Source: Paenibacillus sp. 1781tsa1
Lineage (GTDB): Bacteria; Bacillota; Bacilli; Paenibacillales; Paenibacillaceae
Reading direction: 5' to 3'
DNA: 64,000 nt
NCBI RefSeq assembly: GCF_024159265.1
Contig: NZ_JAMYWY010000001.1
Location: 434,001-498,000 of the forward strand
Under the pieces are notes generated by a model. It was given only the letters and a program-made list of their open reading frames with translations, was not told the origin of the DNA and did not search any database. How positions within the stretch are numbered: position 1 is the first letter of the stretch; every line of letters begins with the position of its first letter. This document shows positions 25,791 to 34,400 of the stretch, in pieces. The position numbers were made by a program, and so were the translations under genes.

Positions 25791-27290
25791 ATGCTGTTGG
25801 AGATGGAGCACATTACGAAGAAATACGGCGGCTTCACCGCTAACCGTGACATCCGTTTTAATTTGCGTGAGGGAGAGATTCATGCCCTTGTGGGTGAGAA
25901 CGGGGCCGGTAAAACAACCTTGATGCGTATGCTGTACGGTATGGAACAGCCTACGACAGGAACAATCAAAGTCCGTGGACGCGAAGTGAGCTTCGCTACG
26001 CCGTCCCATGCGATGGCAAGTGGCATCGGCATGGTGCACCAGCATTTCATGCTGTTCCCTTCCTTTACGGTGGCGGAGAACATCGTGATTGGGCGCGAAC
26101 CGGCGAAGGCAGGTGCATTTGACCGTAAAAAAGCAGCGGCCCAGGTGAATGAGCTTGGCAGACAATATGGCATGCCGGTTGACCCGTGGAAAAAAGTGTC
26201 CGAGTGCCCGCTTGGCATGCAGCAGCGTGTTGAAATTCTCAAGGTGCTGCATCAGGGCGCAGACATCATTATATTGGATGAACCTTCGGCGGTACTGACA
26301 CCGCTGGAAGTGAAGGAACTGCTGGCGAACATGAAATCACTCGCCAAGCTGGGCAAAACCTTTGTACTAATCACGCACAAGCTGCAAGAAGTCATGGATG
26401 TAGCTGACCGAATCACGGTGCTTCGGGATGGTCAGGTGACAGGTACGCTGGAAGCTAAGGATACACATGTGGAGGAATTGTCCCGACTGATGGTTGGTCG
26501 TGAACTTGTGCGTATGGACAAGCAGCCATCGGTTCCTGCCGAAGCAGTGCTTCAGGTGGAAGGGGTCAATCTGTCCGGAGCGAAGGATCGTTCGGCGCTC
26601 AAGGAGATCCATATGGAGGTTCGTAAAGGTGAGGTCGTTGGCATAGCAGGCATCTCAGGTAACGGCCAGTCTGAATTGATTCAAGTGATTGCGGGTCTGC
26701 GTAAGGCGGACAGTGGTCGTGTTTTGCTCTCCGGGCAGGATACAACCAATTGGCCTGTACGGCGCATTCGGGAGCATGGACTTGCTCATATCCCGGAAGA
26801 TCGTTATATGTGGGGAGCGGCTAAGGATGCGAGTGTTCGCGAGAACGGGCTGATGGGACATCATCATCGCTTGCAGTCACGGGGCATTATCAAAGCTAAA
26901 GCAGCAAAAACGATGGTAGAGAGCTGGATCAAACAGTTCAGCATCAAGACGGGTTCTGCGGAGACCAAGGCACAGTTTCTGTCCGGGGGTAATTTGCAGA
27001 AGCTGATTGCCGCTCGTGAATTCGCACAGGATACACCGTTTCTGATTGCAGCCGAACCGACTCGTGGTGTGGATATCGGAGCAATGGAGACGATTCATGC
27101 CGAATTGCTACGCAAACGTAGTGAAGGTGCGGGTATTCTGCTCATTTCATCGGAGTTGTCGGAGATTTTGCAATTATCTGATCGGATTATTGTCATGTAT
27201 GAAGGTGAAATTGCCGGAGAACTGAGAGCAGAAGAAGCAACTGAGGAACAGATCAGCTTGTTAATGGCAGGAGGGAAAGAGCGGATATGA
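25791..27290 (+). CDS. nupO: Nucleoside ABC transporter ATP-binding protein (tandem ATPase)
   Basis: This 499-residue protein has two ABC modules in one chain. The first has a full Walker A (GENGAGKTT), signature LGMQQRVEILK and Walker B IIILDEPSAVLTP. The second has a degenerate Walker A (GISGNGQSE), signature LSGGNLQK and AAEPTRGVD, which is normal in sugar and nucleoside transporters of this class. It powers the permease pair encoded immediately downstream, with a four-base overlap with the next gene. The symbol follows B. subtilis NupNOPQ (YufO) by resemblance. Confidence 0.92.
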   Translation: MLLEMEHITKKYGGFTANRDIRFNLREGEIHALVGENGAGKTTLMRMLYGMEQPTTGTIKVRGREVSFATPSHAMASGIGMVHQHFMLFPSFTVAENIVIGREPAKAGAFDRKKAAAQVNELGRQYGMPVDPWKKVSECPLGMQQRVEILKVLHQGADIIILDEPSAVLTPLEVKELLANMKSLAKLGKTFVLITHKLQEVMDVADRITVLRDGQVTGTLEAKDTHVEELSRLMVGRELVRMDKQPSVPAEAVLQVEGVNLSGAKDRSALKEIHMEVRKGEVVGIAGISGNGQSELIQVIAGLRKADSGRVLLSGQDTTNWPVRRIREHGLAHIPEDRYMWGAAKDASVRENGLMGHHHRLQSRGIIKAKAAKTMVESWIKQFSIKTGSAETKAQFLSGGNLQKLIAAREFAQDTPFLIAAEPTRGVDIGAMETIHAELLRKRSEGAGILLISSELSEILQLSDRIIVMYEGEIAGELRAEEATEEQISLLMAGGKERI

Positions 27291-28354
27291 ATCGGGTAAA
27301 AGAAACACTTCGCGGACTCGTACAGCCGCTGCTTGCCGTATTCATCGGTCTGATTGCAGGGGCTGTGGCGATTCTGATTGTTGGCGGTAATGTGGTGGAT
27401 ACGTATGCGGAGATGTGGAAAGGGGCCTTCGGCAACTTCTACTTCTTCACCAATACGTTGGCTCGTTCCACACCGATCATCTTGGCGGGACTTGGCGTAG
27501 CCTTGGCATTCCGTGCCGGATTTTTCAATATGGGAGCCGAAGGCCAGATGATTCTTGGCGGACTCAGTGCCGCGCTCACGGCGCTTTATCTGCCAGGTCC
27601 GGGCTGGTTCGTGTGTATTGCTGCGATTGTAGCAGGTATTATTGCCGGGGGACTCTGGTCTCTGTTTGCAGGTTGGCTGGATGCTCGTTTCGGCATGAAT
27701 CTATTGATCACAACCTTACTACTTAACTATATTGCCATTTATTTTGGCGGATACATGGTCTCCTACCCATTCAAGGATCGGACTGGATCAGCAGCGATGG
27801 CTCAGACACCCATGATTGATCAGAGTATCTGGTTGCCGAAATTGTTCCAAGGCATGGGACTGCATGCCGGCTTCATCATTGCTATTGTCGCAGCTATTCT
27901 GATCTACTGGTTCACTCACAAAACGGTGACGGGTTACGAGATCCGCATGCTCGGCAGCAACCCGTCCTTTGCAACCTACGGCGGTGTTCGCCGCATTCGC
28001 ATGATGATGCTGTCCATGGTCATTAGTGGTGGGCTTGCTGGACTGGCAGGTGCGGGGGAAGTGCTCGGTACACAGTACCGTTTCCTTGATGGCTCGTTGT
28101 CATCGGCAAGTTATGCATGGAGCGGCATTATGGCCACGCTGCTTGCCCGTTCGCATCCACTTGGTACAGCTGTGGCAGCCATTTTGCTCGCTGCGTTACA
28201 GACAGGTGCCATGGGGATGGAGCGGAATACGGATGTGCCGCTGGAAGTCGGCAGTGTCATCCAGGCTGTATTGACGTTATTTGTATCAGCTCAGATCGGT
28301 TATTCATTCCTGAAGCGGAGAAAGGAGAAAAAGTCCAATGCAACAACTGTTTGA
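27287..28354 (+). CDS. nupP: Nucleoside ABC transporter permease 1
   Basis: This 355-residue permease has eight or nine membrane helices and the family block RAGFFNMGAEGQMILGGLSAAL (about 84-105), with NLLITTLLLNYIAIYFGGYMV and the C-terminal GTAVAAILLAALQTGA. It forms the pore with the product of the overlapping downstream gene. The start overlaps the ATPase stop (ATGA), and the last 17 bases overlap the next permease, indicating tight translational coupling. Confidence 0.92.
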   Translation: MNRVKETLRGLVQPLLAVFIGLIAGAVAILIVGGNVVDTYAEMWKGAFGNFYFFTNTLARSTPIILAGLGVALAFRAGFFNMGAEGQMILGGLSAALTALYLPGPGWFVCIAAIVAGIIAGGLWSLFAGWLDARFGMNLLITTLLLNYIAIYFGGYMVSYPFKDRTGSAAMAQTPMIDQSIWLPKLFQGMGLHAGFIIAIVAAILIYWFTHKTVTGYEIRMLGSNPSFATYGGVRRIRMMMLSMVISGGLAGLAGAGEVLGTQYRFLDGSLSSASYAWSGIMATLLARSHPLGTAVAAILLAALQTGAMGMERNTDVPLEVGSVIQAVLTLFVSAQIGYSFLKRRKEKKSNATTV

Positions 28355-29261
28355 TGCAGCCATGTTTGGCTCAACCTTGCGGATTATGACTCCAATCCTG
28401 CTTGCAGCGCTCGGTGGGGCTTTATGTTCCCGTGTCGGTCTGTTCAACGTGGGTCTCGAGGGACTGGTTTTGATCGGTGCGTTCTCCGCCATTGTCGGTA
28501 ATTATCTGTTTGGCAATGTGCTGTTGGCTGTACTCTTTTCCATTATTATTGTGATGTTATTCTCGGCGCTCTTTGCCTTTATAAGCATTAATCTCAAGGC
28601 TAACGCCATCGTGGTCGGGATCTCGCTGAATTTTCTGGCTGCGGGGGTGACGACCTTTGCACTGCGTGCGATTTTTGATGTAAAAGGTGCATACTACGAC
28701 AAAGACATGGTGGGACTTCCCAAGTGGGATATTCCGCTAATCAAGGACATCCCGTGGGTGGGCGATGTATTATCGGGACATAGTCCATTGGTCTACCTCG
28801 GTATTGTGCTCGTGATTGGACTGCAATTCTATCTGTTCAAAAGTGTATCCGGATTCCGCCTGCGCTCCGTCGGGGAGAACCCGATTGCAGCACAGAGCAT
28901 TGGGATTAAGGTGCGGGGCATCCAGTATGGTGCCGTTCTGATGTGCGGCGTATTGTGTGCTCTGGCTGGCGCGCAGTTGTCGCTTGGTCAGGTGACGATG
29001 TTTACCGAAGGTATGACTGCTGGTCGTGGCTTTATCGCGCTGGTGGCAACGATGCTGGGGCAAGCGAATCCGCTTGGCGTCATGGGCTCCAGTGTTCTGT
29101 TTGGCTTCATGGAAGCATTGAGTATTCGTCTGCAAGGATTCTCCCTGCCAACGCATTTCACGTTGATGCTGCCGTATATTGTGACGCTGGTCGCGATGTT
29201 CTTTTTCAAAGACCGTACCTATGCACAGGACGCACTGAAAGCGGGCGGAAGCTCGCGTTAA
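28338..29261 (+). CDS. nupQ: Nucleoside ABC transporter permease 2
   Basis: This 307-residue permease is homologous to the one before it. It shows RVGLFNVGLEGLVLIGAFSA and GLQFYLFKSVSGFRLRSVGENPIAAQS, then IALVATMLGQANPLGVMGSSVLFG, all typical of the second BMP-type nucleoside permease. AAAGGAG-type sites lie inside the end of the upstream gene. It completes the importer; the following two genes are probably on the same transcript. Confidence 0.92.
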   Translation: MQQLFDAAMFGSTLRIMTPILLAALGGALCSRVGLFNVGLEGLVLIGAFSAIVGNYLFGNVLLAVLFSIIIVMLFSALFAFISINLKANAIVVGISLNFLAAGVTTFALRAIFDVKGAYYDKDMVGLPKWDIPLIKDIPWVGDVLSGHSPLVYLGIVLVIGLQFYLFKSVSGFRLRSVGENPIAAQSIGIKVRGIQYGAVLMCGVLCALAGAQLSLGQVTMFTEGMTAGRGFIALVATMLGQANPLGVMGSSVLFGFMEALSIRLQGFSLPTHFTLMLPYIVTLVAMFFFKDRTYAQDALKAGGSSR

Positions 29262-29307
29262 TTCTGAATGTCTATGTTAGAGACAGTAAAAGAAGGAGGA
29301 ATTCCAC

Positions 29308-29979
29308 ATGCATAACAAGGCTGAACGTTTGAAAAAAGGAAAAACTCCGGCACCCAAAACAGGTAACGATCACGGAGATCGGCTGCCGCCAGGACAGATG
29401 CTGACGGAGAAATTCCCGATTCTGCATGAAGGGGAAGTGCCGGAATATGACCTGTCCACCTGGGACTTGAAGGTATTCGGCGAAGTGGAGGAAGAGAAGG
29501 TGTTCTCCCTGGCTGAGTTGCAGGCGATGCCTCAGGTGAACACGGTGAGTGATATTCACTGTGTTACCCGTTGGTCGAAATTCGATACGCCGTGGGAAGG
29601 TATACGCTTTTCCGATTTTGTGAAACTTCTGGGGGTTAAGCCAGAGGCAAAATACGTCATGATCCATGCCGATCATGATTATGAAACAAATGTACCGCTC
29701 GAAGAATTGATGCATGATGACGTATTGCTTGCATTCAAATATAACGGTGAGCCACTTACTCCCAAGCATGGTTTTCCCCTGCGTATGGTTGTGCCACAAC
29801 TTTACTTCTGGAAGAGTGCCAAGTGGATACGTGGTCTGGAGTTTATGACCGAAGACCGTAACGGCTTCTGGGAAGTGAATGGGTTCCACCATTTTGCCGA
29901 TCCGTTCAAGGAACAACGCTTCTCGGGTGAAGATCTGCCGATTCCGGAAGACGAGTGGACGAAGAAGGAGTTTGATTGA
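29308..29979 (+). CDS. Sulfite-oxidase-like molybdopterin protein (YuiH-like)
   Basis: This 223-residue protein has the oxidoreductase molybdopterin-binding fold (PF00174). The sequence SDIHCVTRWSKFD supplies the cysteine that coordinates molybdenum, and KHGFPLRMVVPQLYFWKSAKWIRGLEF is the substrate and cofactor-lining block. It lacks a haem domain, dimerisation domain and signal peptide, so it is a small cytoplasmic member whose substrate is unknown. GGAGGAA precedes the start. It is inserted between the nucleoside permease and the nucleoside phosphorylase gene, which begins one base after its stop. Confidence 0.9.
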   Translation: MHNKAERLKKGKTPAPKTGNDHGDRLPPGQMLTEKFPILHEGEVPEYDLSTWDLKVFGEVEEEKVFSLAELQAMPQVNTVSDIHCVTRWSKFDTPWEGIRFSDFVKLLGVKPEAKYVMIHADHDYETNVPLEELMHDDVLLAFKYNGEPLTPKHGFPLRMVVPQLYFWKSAKWIRGLEFMTEDRNGFWEVNGFHHFADPFKEQRFSGEDLPIPEDEWTKKEFD

Positions 29980-29980
29980 T

Positions 29981-30739
29981 ATGTTGATGCCTATTTTGCA
30001 GATTCATTCGGAAGACATGCCGGCATACGCCATCGTCTGTGGTGATCCGGCACGTGCGGAGAAGATTTCCCGGAAGCTGGAGCAGGCGAGAGAACTGGCG
30101 TTCAGTCGGGAGTATCGCACGTTTGTTGGTTTGTACGAAGGGGTACAGATCGCTGTGGTCAGCCATGGTGTGGGTTCACCTGGAGCAGCTGTCTGCTTCG
30201 AGGAATTGATTCGCGCGGGTGTAACAACTCTGATTCGTGTAGGTACAGCGGGATCGTATACAGCCGATTATCCAGCAGGCAGCGTGATTGTGAGTACAGC
30301 CGCTGTTCGTACGGATGGGTTAACTCGCCAACTGGTGCCGGATGGTTTCCCTGCGGTAGCGGACCTTGGGGTGACACAAGCGTTGATCGAAGCTGCTCGT
30401 GAGCAAGAAAGCGCGGATGCTGCAACATTTGCAGGCAAAGTGGGCGTTGGTATCACCGTAACGCTGGATGCGTTCTTTGCAGGCGTGGAAGAGATTCCAC
30501 ACCGCAAGTATAAGCAGGCTGGAGCACTTGCGGCTGAGATGGAAATTGCGGCACTCTACATCGTCAGCACCTTGCGTGGGGCTCGCGCCGGAGCCATTGT
30601 CGCGATCGATGGATTCGCGGACAGTGATCTGGCAGCCGAGTATGATCCGCATACGGACGCGGTTGGACAAGCGGTAGAGCGTGAGATTAATGCAGCGCTA
30701 CGTGCGCTAGTCACGCTTGCGCGCCAGGATATGCAGTAA
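29981..30739 (+). CDS. Nucleoside phosphorylase (uridine phosphorylase family)
   Basis: This 252-residue enzyme of the PNP/UDP family (PF01048) shows the phosphate-binding CGDPARAEKI, the active-site block VSHGVGSPGAAVCFEELIRAGVTTLIRVGTAGS and the ribose-binding AAEMEIAALYIVS. It splits nucleosides with phosphate into free base and ribose-1-phosphate. Directly after the nucleoside importer, it would process imported nucleosides; uridine is favoured by resemblance. The ATG at 29981 has AAGGAG ten bases upstream, so I prefer it to a longer frame reaching back into the preceding gene. Confidence 0.9.
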   Translation: MLMPILQIHSEDMPAYAIVCGDPARAEKISRKLEQARELAFSREYRTFVGLYEGVQIAVVSHGVGSPGAAVCFEELIRAGVTTLIRVGTAGSYTADYPAGSVIVSTAAVRTDGLTRQLVPDGFPAVADLGVTQALIEAAREQESADAATFAGKVGVGITVTLDAFFAGVEEIPHRKYKQAGALAAEMEIAALYIVSTLRGARAGAIVAIDGFADSDLAAEYDPHTDAVGQAVEREINAALRALVTLARQDMQ

Positions 30740-30810
30740 GGTTAAACCTCGACTTTGGTGTATTTGTGGATTCAAAGAGATATGGAATTTGTAAGACGAA
30801 TGGATTAACA

Positions 30811-30850
30811 AAAAATCCAGATTTCCTTCAAAAGGATTCTGGATTTTTTC
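30811..30850 (+). terminator. Terminator of the nucleoside operon
   Basis: AAAAATCCAGA (30811-30821) pairs with TCTGGATTTTT (30838-30848). The remaining stretch to 31175 is AT-rich and has a second hairpin around 31021-31066 (GACCTCATTTT with AAAATGAGATC and flanking A and T runs) but no gene. Confidence 0.85.
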
Positions 30851-31017
30851 GCTAGCAATCGAAGCATGAATAATGTAAGGTGACTGATCTATGATGTAAG
30901 CTCTCAGTAAGATTGTTTAGTTGAGCTTAAATAAAATGCGATATTACACAGCCGCAGTAAATTTTGTATTGTTAAAAATTAACTACCTGATGTCCAATTG
31001 TGCCAGAATTTGCAACA

Positions 31018-31066
31018 AAAAAAGGACCTCATTTTCCAGCTGAATGTGAAAAATGAGATCTTTTTT
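31018..31066 (-). terminator. Second hairpin flanked by A- and T-runs
   Basis: CCTCATTTT (about 31027-31035) pairs with AAAATGAG (about 31050-31057), bracketed by AAAAAAAGG and CTTTTTT. It can terminate transcription in either direction, including the AT-rich gene on the minus strand that ends at 31176. Confidence 0.65.
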
Positions 31067-31175
31067 GAGCTTAAAGACACTCCCTAGTGTCATTAGCAGG
31101 AATGATTGAACACTTCAACATTTAATATATGAATTCTTGATCGTAGCCATGTTAATTACAGTTACCATCGTTACA

Positions 31176-31853
31176 TTAAGAAAAAGAAATGTATCGAATT
31201 ACATTTGTATTCTTATCAACTGAGAGCTTAATTTGATTGCACACATTAGCAAACAATCGGATACTAACTTTATCTTTTATGAAATCGTTGAATTCCCAAT
31301 TATCGACCCATAATACGAATTCCTGTCCTGCTAGAATGAAAGTTTCTTTAATATTGTTCCAAAATTCATTCAGTTCCTTGGCTTGTAATTTATCAATCAA
31401 ATCTAAATTGATTAGATATTCTTCAACCTCTACATTATGAAAATCATCTCCTACATTGCCATTAGGAAATAAATCATATATTATTTCACTACACTTTTTT
31501 GCTTTATAAAGTTCTAAAAAACGATCCAAATAAACTTTTTTTATATTTTGAAAATAATATGATACCTGGGAACTATTCTCCAATTTTTTTACATTTTCAA
31601 AATATTGAACCAGTTGCATTATTTGATTTCCTTCTGAACTTTTATCTGTAGGAATATTTAAGAGTCCTTGTGGATCTACAAATACAAATGGGGAAATAAA
31701 TAATTGTTCAAATAAATTGAAATGTAAATCTTGAATATCAGATCCATCAGAAGACGTATCTACTTTGATATACCTATTCCTTTTCCTAGCTAGGGTGTCA
31801 GGATAGTTCGCGACATCATCATCTTTAATCTCAAGTTTTTCAAATAAATTCAA
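31176..31853 (-). CDS. Hypothetical protein in AT-rich island
   Basis: This is a 225-residue acidic protein from an inferred TTG start at 31853, where GGGAGGAAACACC is an excellent ribosome site; a longer frame from 31943 runs into the terminator of the upstream gene and is unlikely. There is no signal peptide or membrane segment. Aromatic- and Asn-rich stretches such as FILAGQEFVLWVDNWEFNDF do not match a family I know. Base composition is far more AT-rich than the flanks (for example 10 G/C in the 60 bases from 31501), which suggests transferred DNA. Confidence 0.65.
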   Translation of the reverse strand: MNLFEKLEIKDDDVANYPDTLARKRNRYIKVDTSSDGSDIQDLHFNLFEQLFISPFVFVDPQGLLNIPTDKSSEGNQIMQLVQYFENVKKLENSSQVSYYFQNIKKVYLDRFLELYKAKKCSEIIYDLFPNGNVGDDFHNVEVEEYLINLDLIDKLQAKELNEFWNNIKETFILAGQEFVLWVDNWEFNDFIKDKVSIRLFANVCNQIKLSVDKNTNVIRYISFS

Positions 31854-31908
31854 GGTGTTTCCTCCCAGATCTTTATTTATGCATTTTATATCATTACTAT
31901 TCGGAAAA

Positions 31909-31946
31909 CAAAATGTCGAGACACCGGAAGGTATTCTCGACATTTT
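31909..31946 (-). terminator. Terminator after the small secreted protein
   Basis: AAAATGTCGAGA and TCTCGACATTTT form a 12-base stem around about a dozen bases, followed in minus sense by GTTTT. Confidence 0.8.
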
Positions 31947-31961
31947 GTTACACTCAGAAAC

Positions 31962-32480
31962 TTATTTTGTTGTAAAATATGCGTTTCCTGTAGTAATAAC
32001 TTTTAAAACTCCCTTGGTAGTAGTGACAGAACCAGTTAAAGTTACTGCATGTTGACCTGGTTTAGTAAAAATGCGATCATCTTGATTTTGTTCAAAATTC
32101 TTAGTTTGGAAAGTTGAATACTTAAATGGTGTTCTCACTAAATCAGAATACGCTAACTCTAAATCTACTCTAGTAATTTTAGCCTGTGGAGTTGTTATAT
32201 ATACGCTCCAGTCCACAAACACATGATTACCGTTCTCTACTTCAGCTACTACATCAGCGTAACCATCAAGTGGCTTCACAGCCATAGTCGTTATAGATCC
32301 ATCATTAGCCTGGGCTTGTTCACTAGGTATAAATGTCAATGGGATTCTAATTGAGACAATATTAGACTCTGACTGATCTGCAGTATTATTTACCAATTCA
32401 GAGGCATAAATACTTGATGGACCAACTAACAACACTACCATGGTCATAACAACTAAAAATAATTTCTTGAGATTCTTCAC
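31962..32480 (-). CDS. Small secreted protein of unknown function
   Basis: This 172-residue protein has a Sec signal peptide (1-26, ending in SSIYASE). The mature part is beta-rich with two Thr/Val segments (VSIRIPLTFIPSE, HAVTLTGSVTTTKGVLKVITT), compatible with a small extracellular beta-sandwich. No family is recognised. It lies in the same AT-rich island as the gene at 31176-31853, separated from it by a good terminator, and has GGGAGATG in front of its start. Confidence 0.7.
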   Translation of the reverse strand: MKNLKKLFLVVMTMVVLLVGPSSIYASELVNNTADQSESNIVSIRIPLTFIPSEQAQANDGSITTMAVKPLDGYADVVAEVENGNHVFVDWSVYITTPQAKITRVDLELAYSDLVRTPFKYSTFQTKNFEQNQDDRIFTKPGQHAVTLTGSVTTTKGVLKVITTGNAYFTTK

Positions 32481-32769
32481 TTTTACATCTCCCTATTATT
32501 AATTTCCTTAATAAGGATAACATTGAAAAACAAGGAATTCATATGATGCAAAAGTCATATAGTATCGACAAATAATGGAGTTTTTTGTCGAATCACTTTT
32601 AACTTCTCTGGAAAACGTTCGATTTTCCTTGAATCCCTCCATACCAGAGTTGGAATACAAAGTAGAGGAAATCATTTTGGATAAACAGGTTGATTTCGAT
32701 TAACAGAGAACAGGATATATCATGAAAAATGACGTATGGATGATGCGCATGTACTAAGGGCGCAAAAAT

Positions 32770-32955
32770 CTATACGTCATTATGTGTATCTGGAGAAATA
32801 ACACCTTGTTCTTTCTCGAATTCTTCAATATGTTGTTCGATAAGATACTCAATCTGCATTGCAATAGATCGTTTGTTTTTGTCCGCAATCACTTTAATTT
32901 TCTCAAAATTCTTTTCTCGCAGCCTAAGTGTAAAGACTCTTTTATCTGTAGCCAT
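32770..32955 (-). CDS. Ribbon-helix-helix DNA-binding protein
   Basis: From the ATG at 32955 (GAGGAGATTTT upstream) this 61-residue protein shows the Arc/MetJ pattern: a beta strand KRVFTLRLRE for DNA contact, helix FEKIKVIADKNKR, turn SIAM and helix QIEYLIEQHIEEFEKE. It would bind DNA as a dimer or tetramer. Two AGTGAYGTCACT palindromes lie 80-120 bases upstream, in the shared region with a divergent small gene, and are the obvious targets. It may be a plasmid- or element-type repressor or an antitoxin-like regulator. Confidence 0.8.
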   Translation of the reverse strand: MATDKRVFTLRLREKNFEKIKVIADKNKRSIAMQIEYLIEQHIEEFEKEQGVISPDTHNDV

Positions 32956-33024
32956 GAAATAAAATCTCCTCAAAAAGTAATGTTCATATTGTATCATTAC
33001 AAAATACTTCAATATACAATCATA

Positions 33025-33075
33025 TTGACATCTAAGTGATGTCACTCTAATATTTATATTCATAGTGACGTCACT
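33025..33075 (+). promoter_or_regulatory. Near-consensus promoter with two RHH-type operators
   Basis: TTGACA (33025-33030) and TAATAT (33048-33053) are exactly 17 bases apart. AGTGATGTCACT (33035-33046) fills the spacer and AGTGACGTCACT (33064-33075) covers the expected start of transcription. The two 12-base palindromes begin 29 bases apart. Binding of a dimeric repressor at either site would block the promoter. Confidence 0.8.
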
Positions 33076-33090
33076 TTTTTGGAGGGGAAC

Positions 33091-33378
33091 ATGGAGGACT
33101 TCGAAGAAATATTTAACCAGTTCAAAGCTCTTCGTATGGAGAGTATCGGAAATCTTGTGATTTATAATTCAAAAGAATATAAAAGATTGAGTCAAGAAAG
33201 TGATCGTTTGTTTATGGAGCTATGTGAATATGTTAAGCCAGAGGGGATGGCTTTATTTTTGGACTATTGTAATGTAATAACCCTTCTTCAGGGTACAGCA
33301 GAGTCAGTAATGTACGAGCAAGGGTTTAGAGATGGATTTAGCCTAATAAAGTTAATGTTTAATTCAAATAACACATAA
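33091..33378 (+). CDS. Small DUF6809-like protein
   Basis: This 95-residue protein starts at ATG 33091 with GGAGGGG upstream. The pattern SKEYKRLSQESDRLFMELCEYV followed by YEQGFRDGFSLIKLMF resembles DUF6809 proteins often found in Bacillales mobile regions; this is a resemblance, not a firm match. It is all-helical, hydrophilic and without a signal peptide. It is transcribed from the promoter bearing the two palindromes, divergently from the ribbon-helix-helix gene that probably represses it. Confidence 0.65.
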   Translation: MEDFEEIFNQFKALRMESIGNLVIYNSKEYKRLSQESDRLFMELCEYVKPEGMALFLDYCNVITLLQGTAESVMYEQGFRDGFSLIKLMFNSNNT

Positions 33379-33480
33379 CTTGGGGGACGGCCTGATCCTC
33401 AAAGAGAATGATAATGCAGAAAGTGGGCACGTTATATAAAGGAACATCAACCATGAATACGAAAAAGGGAGGACTCTACG

Positions 33481-33666
33481 ATGACACAGAACAATCAACC
33501 TCAGGACGAGGCGGAAATTCGCAACAAGTTGGATGAAGATGGGGATTCCTTGATGGAGAAAAAGAAGATTCTAAGCGGAGTAGACATTGAGCCGCAGGCG
33601 GACGAATGGGCGGCGAAGCCATCACCTGTTGCTTTTAATGAAGGAAATGCTTCTACGAAAAAATAA
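33481..33666 (+). CDS. Small acidic hypothetical protein
   Basis: This 61-residue protein is preceded by AAGGGAGGACTC, a strong ribosome site. It is very hydrophilic and probably disordered (MTQNNQPQDEAEIRNKLDED at the start, ending NASTKK), with a single Trp. No family is recognised. It ends before a small hairpin at 33716-33741 that resembles a terminator and seems to be monocistronic. Confidence 0.65.
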   Translation: MTQNNQPQDEAEIRNKLDEDGDSLMEKKKILSGVDIEPQADEWAAKPSPVAFNEGNASTKK

Positions 33667-33715
33667 ACAACATGAGCATTCTATGGGCTTGATGGAATGA
33701 AGATAAATTTAGCGA

Positions 33716-33744
33716 AGCAGGTACCCTTATGGTATCTGCTTTTT
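33716..33744 (+). terminator. Hairpin with short T-run
   Basis: AGCAG-G-TACC (to 33725) pairs with GGTA-T-CTGCT (33731-33740), followed by TTTT. It lies between the small acidic protein and the acetyltransferase gene. Confidence 0.6.
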
Positions 33745-33783
33745 GGTTGTATAATAATGTAAAATTCAGCGGATGAAAGAGTG

Positions 33784-34278
33784 ATGGGGATGAGTGCGGG
33801 TACGATTAACATCAGAAAGGCAGAAATGAGGGACTACTCTGGTGTGTCATTATTGATGGATGAGCTGCACCAGATGCATGTTGAGGCGCGGCCGGATCTA
33901 TACAGAGTGTTAGAGACCAGAATGGAGGAGAAGGAGTTCACCGAACTACTGGAAACGGACAAGCGTTACCTGTATGTTGCCGAGTCTTTAGAACCGGGCT
34001 TGATTCTGGGTTACGGGAGTGCGCAGTTAAGTGTCATTCAGGATAACCCATTGATGGTAGATCGCAAGATGCTGTACATCCATGAACTTGTGGTGGATAC
34101 CAAGCATCGGGGCCAAGGAACGGGCAAACAGTTAATACAGGCATTCATCGAGCTAGGAAGAGAGCTTCAGGCAGACAGCGTGGAATTATCCGTGTCGACT
34201 TTTAACTCGGGTGCACAGGCTTTCTATGAACAGATGGGTCTGGTCGTTCGCAGCAGCAGGATGGAATATACCTTGTAA
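33784..34278 (+). CDS. GNAT family acetyltransferase
   Basis: This protein of about 164 residues has the GNAT core: MLYIHELVVDTKHRGQGTGKQLIQAFIE carries the acetyl-CoA-binding Q/RxxGxG/A loop (RGQGTG), and FNSGAQAFYEQMGLVVRSSRMEYTL is the usual C-terminal end. It probably acetylates a small molecule or a protein amine. The start is uncertain among GTG 33781, ATG 33784 and ATG 33790, as none has an ideal ribosome site. It is a single gene upstream of the copper locus. Confidence 0.88.
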   Translation: MGMSAGTINIRKAEMRDYSGVSLLMDELHQMHVEARPDLYRVLETRMEEKEFTELLETDKRYLYVAESLEPGLILGYGSAQLSVIQDNPLMVDRKMLYIHELVVDTKHRGQGTGKQLIQAFIELGRELQADSVELSVSTFNSGAQAFYEQMGLVVRSSRMEYTL

Positions 34279-34346
34279 GATGCACTGCTCTTTATAATTC
34301 GAACAAGCAATCATCTATTTTTAACAAAATATCAAAATGAACTTGA

Positions 34347-34363
34347 ATACCCCCATGGGGTAT
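34347..34363 (+). promoter_or_regulatory. CsoR-type copper operator upstream of csoR
   Basis: ATACCCC-CAT-GGGGTAT is a 7-3-7 palindrome located about 40 bases before the csoR start. The same arms occur at 35161-35177 ahead of copA. This G/C-tract palindrome is the known site class of CsoR repressors. Confidence 0.85.
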
Positions 34364-34400
34364 GTTACTCTTAGAAAAGAACGAAAGAAAAGGGGTGTTC

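Noticed and set aside
25680..26252. Open frame of 190 codons on the minus strand
   Set aside because: It is antisense to the nucleoside ATPase gene, and its end reads through the 155-bp repeat. A similar frame at 61117-61746 has the same origin.
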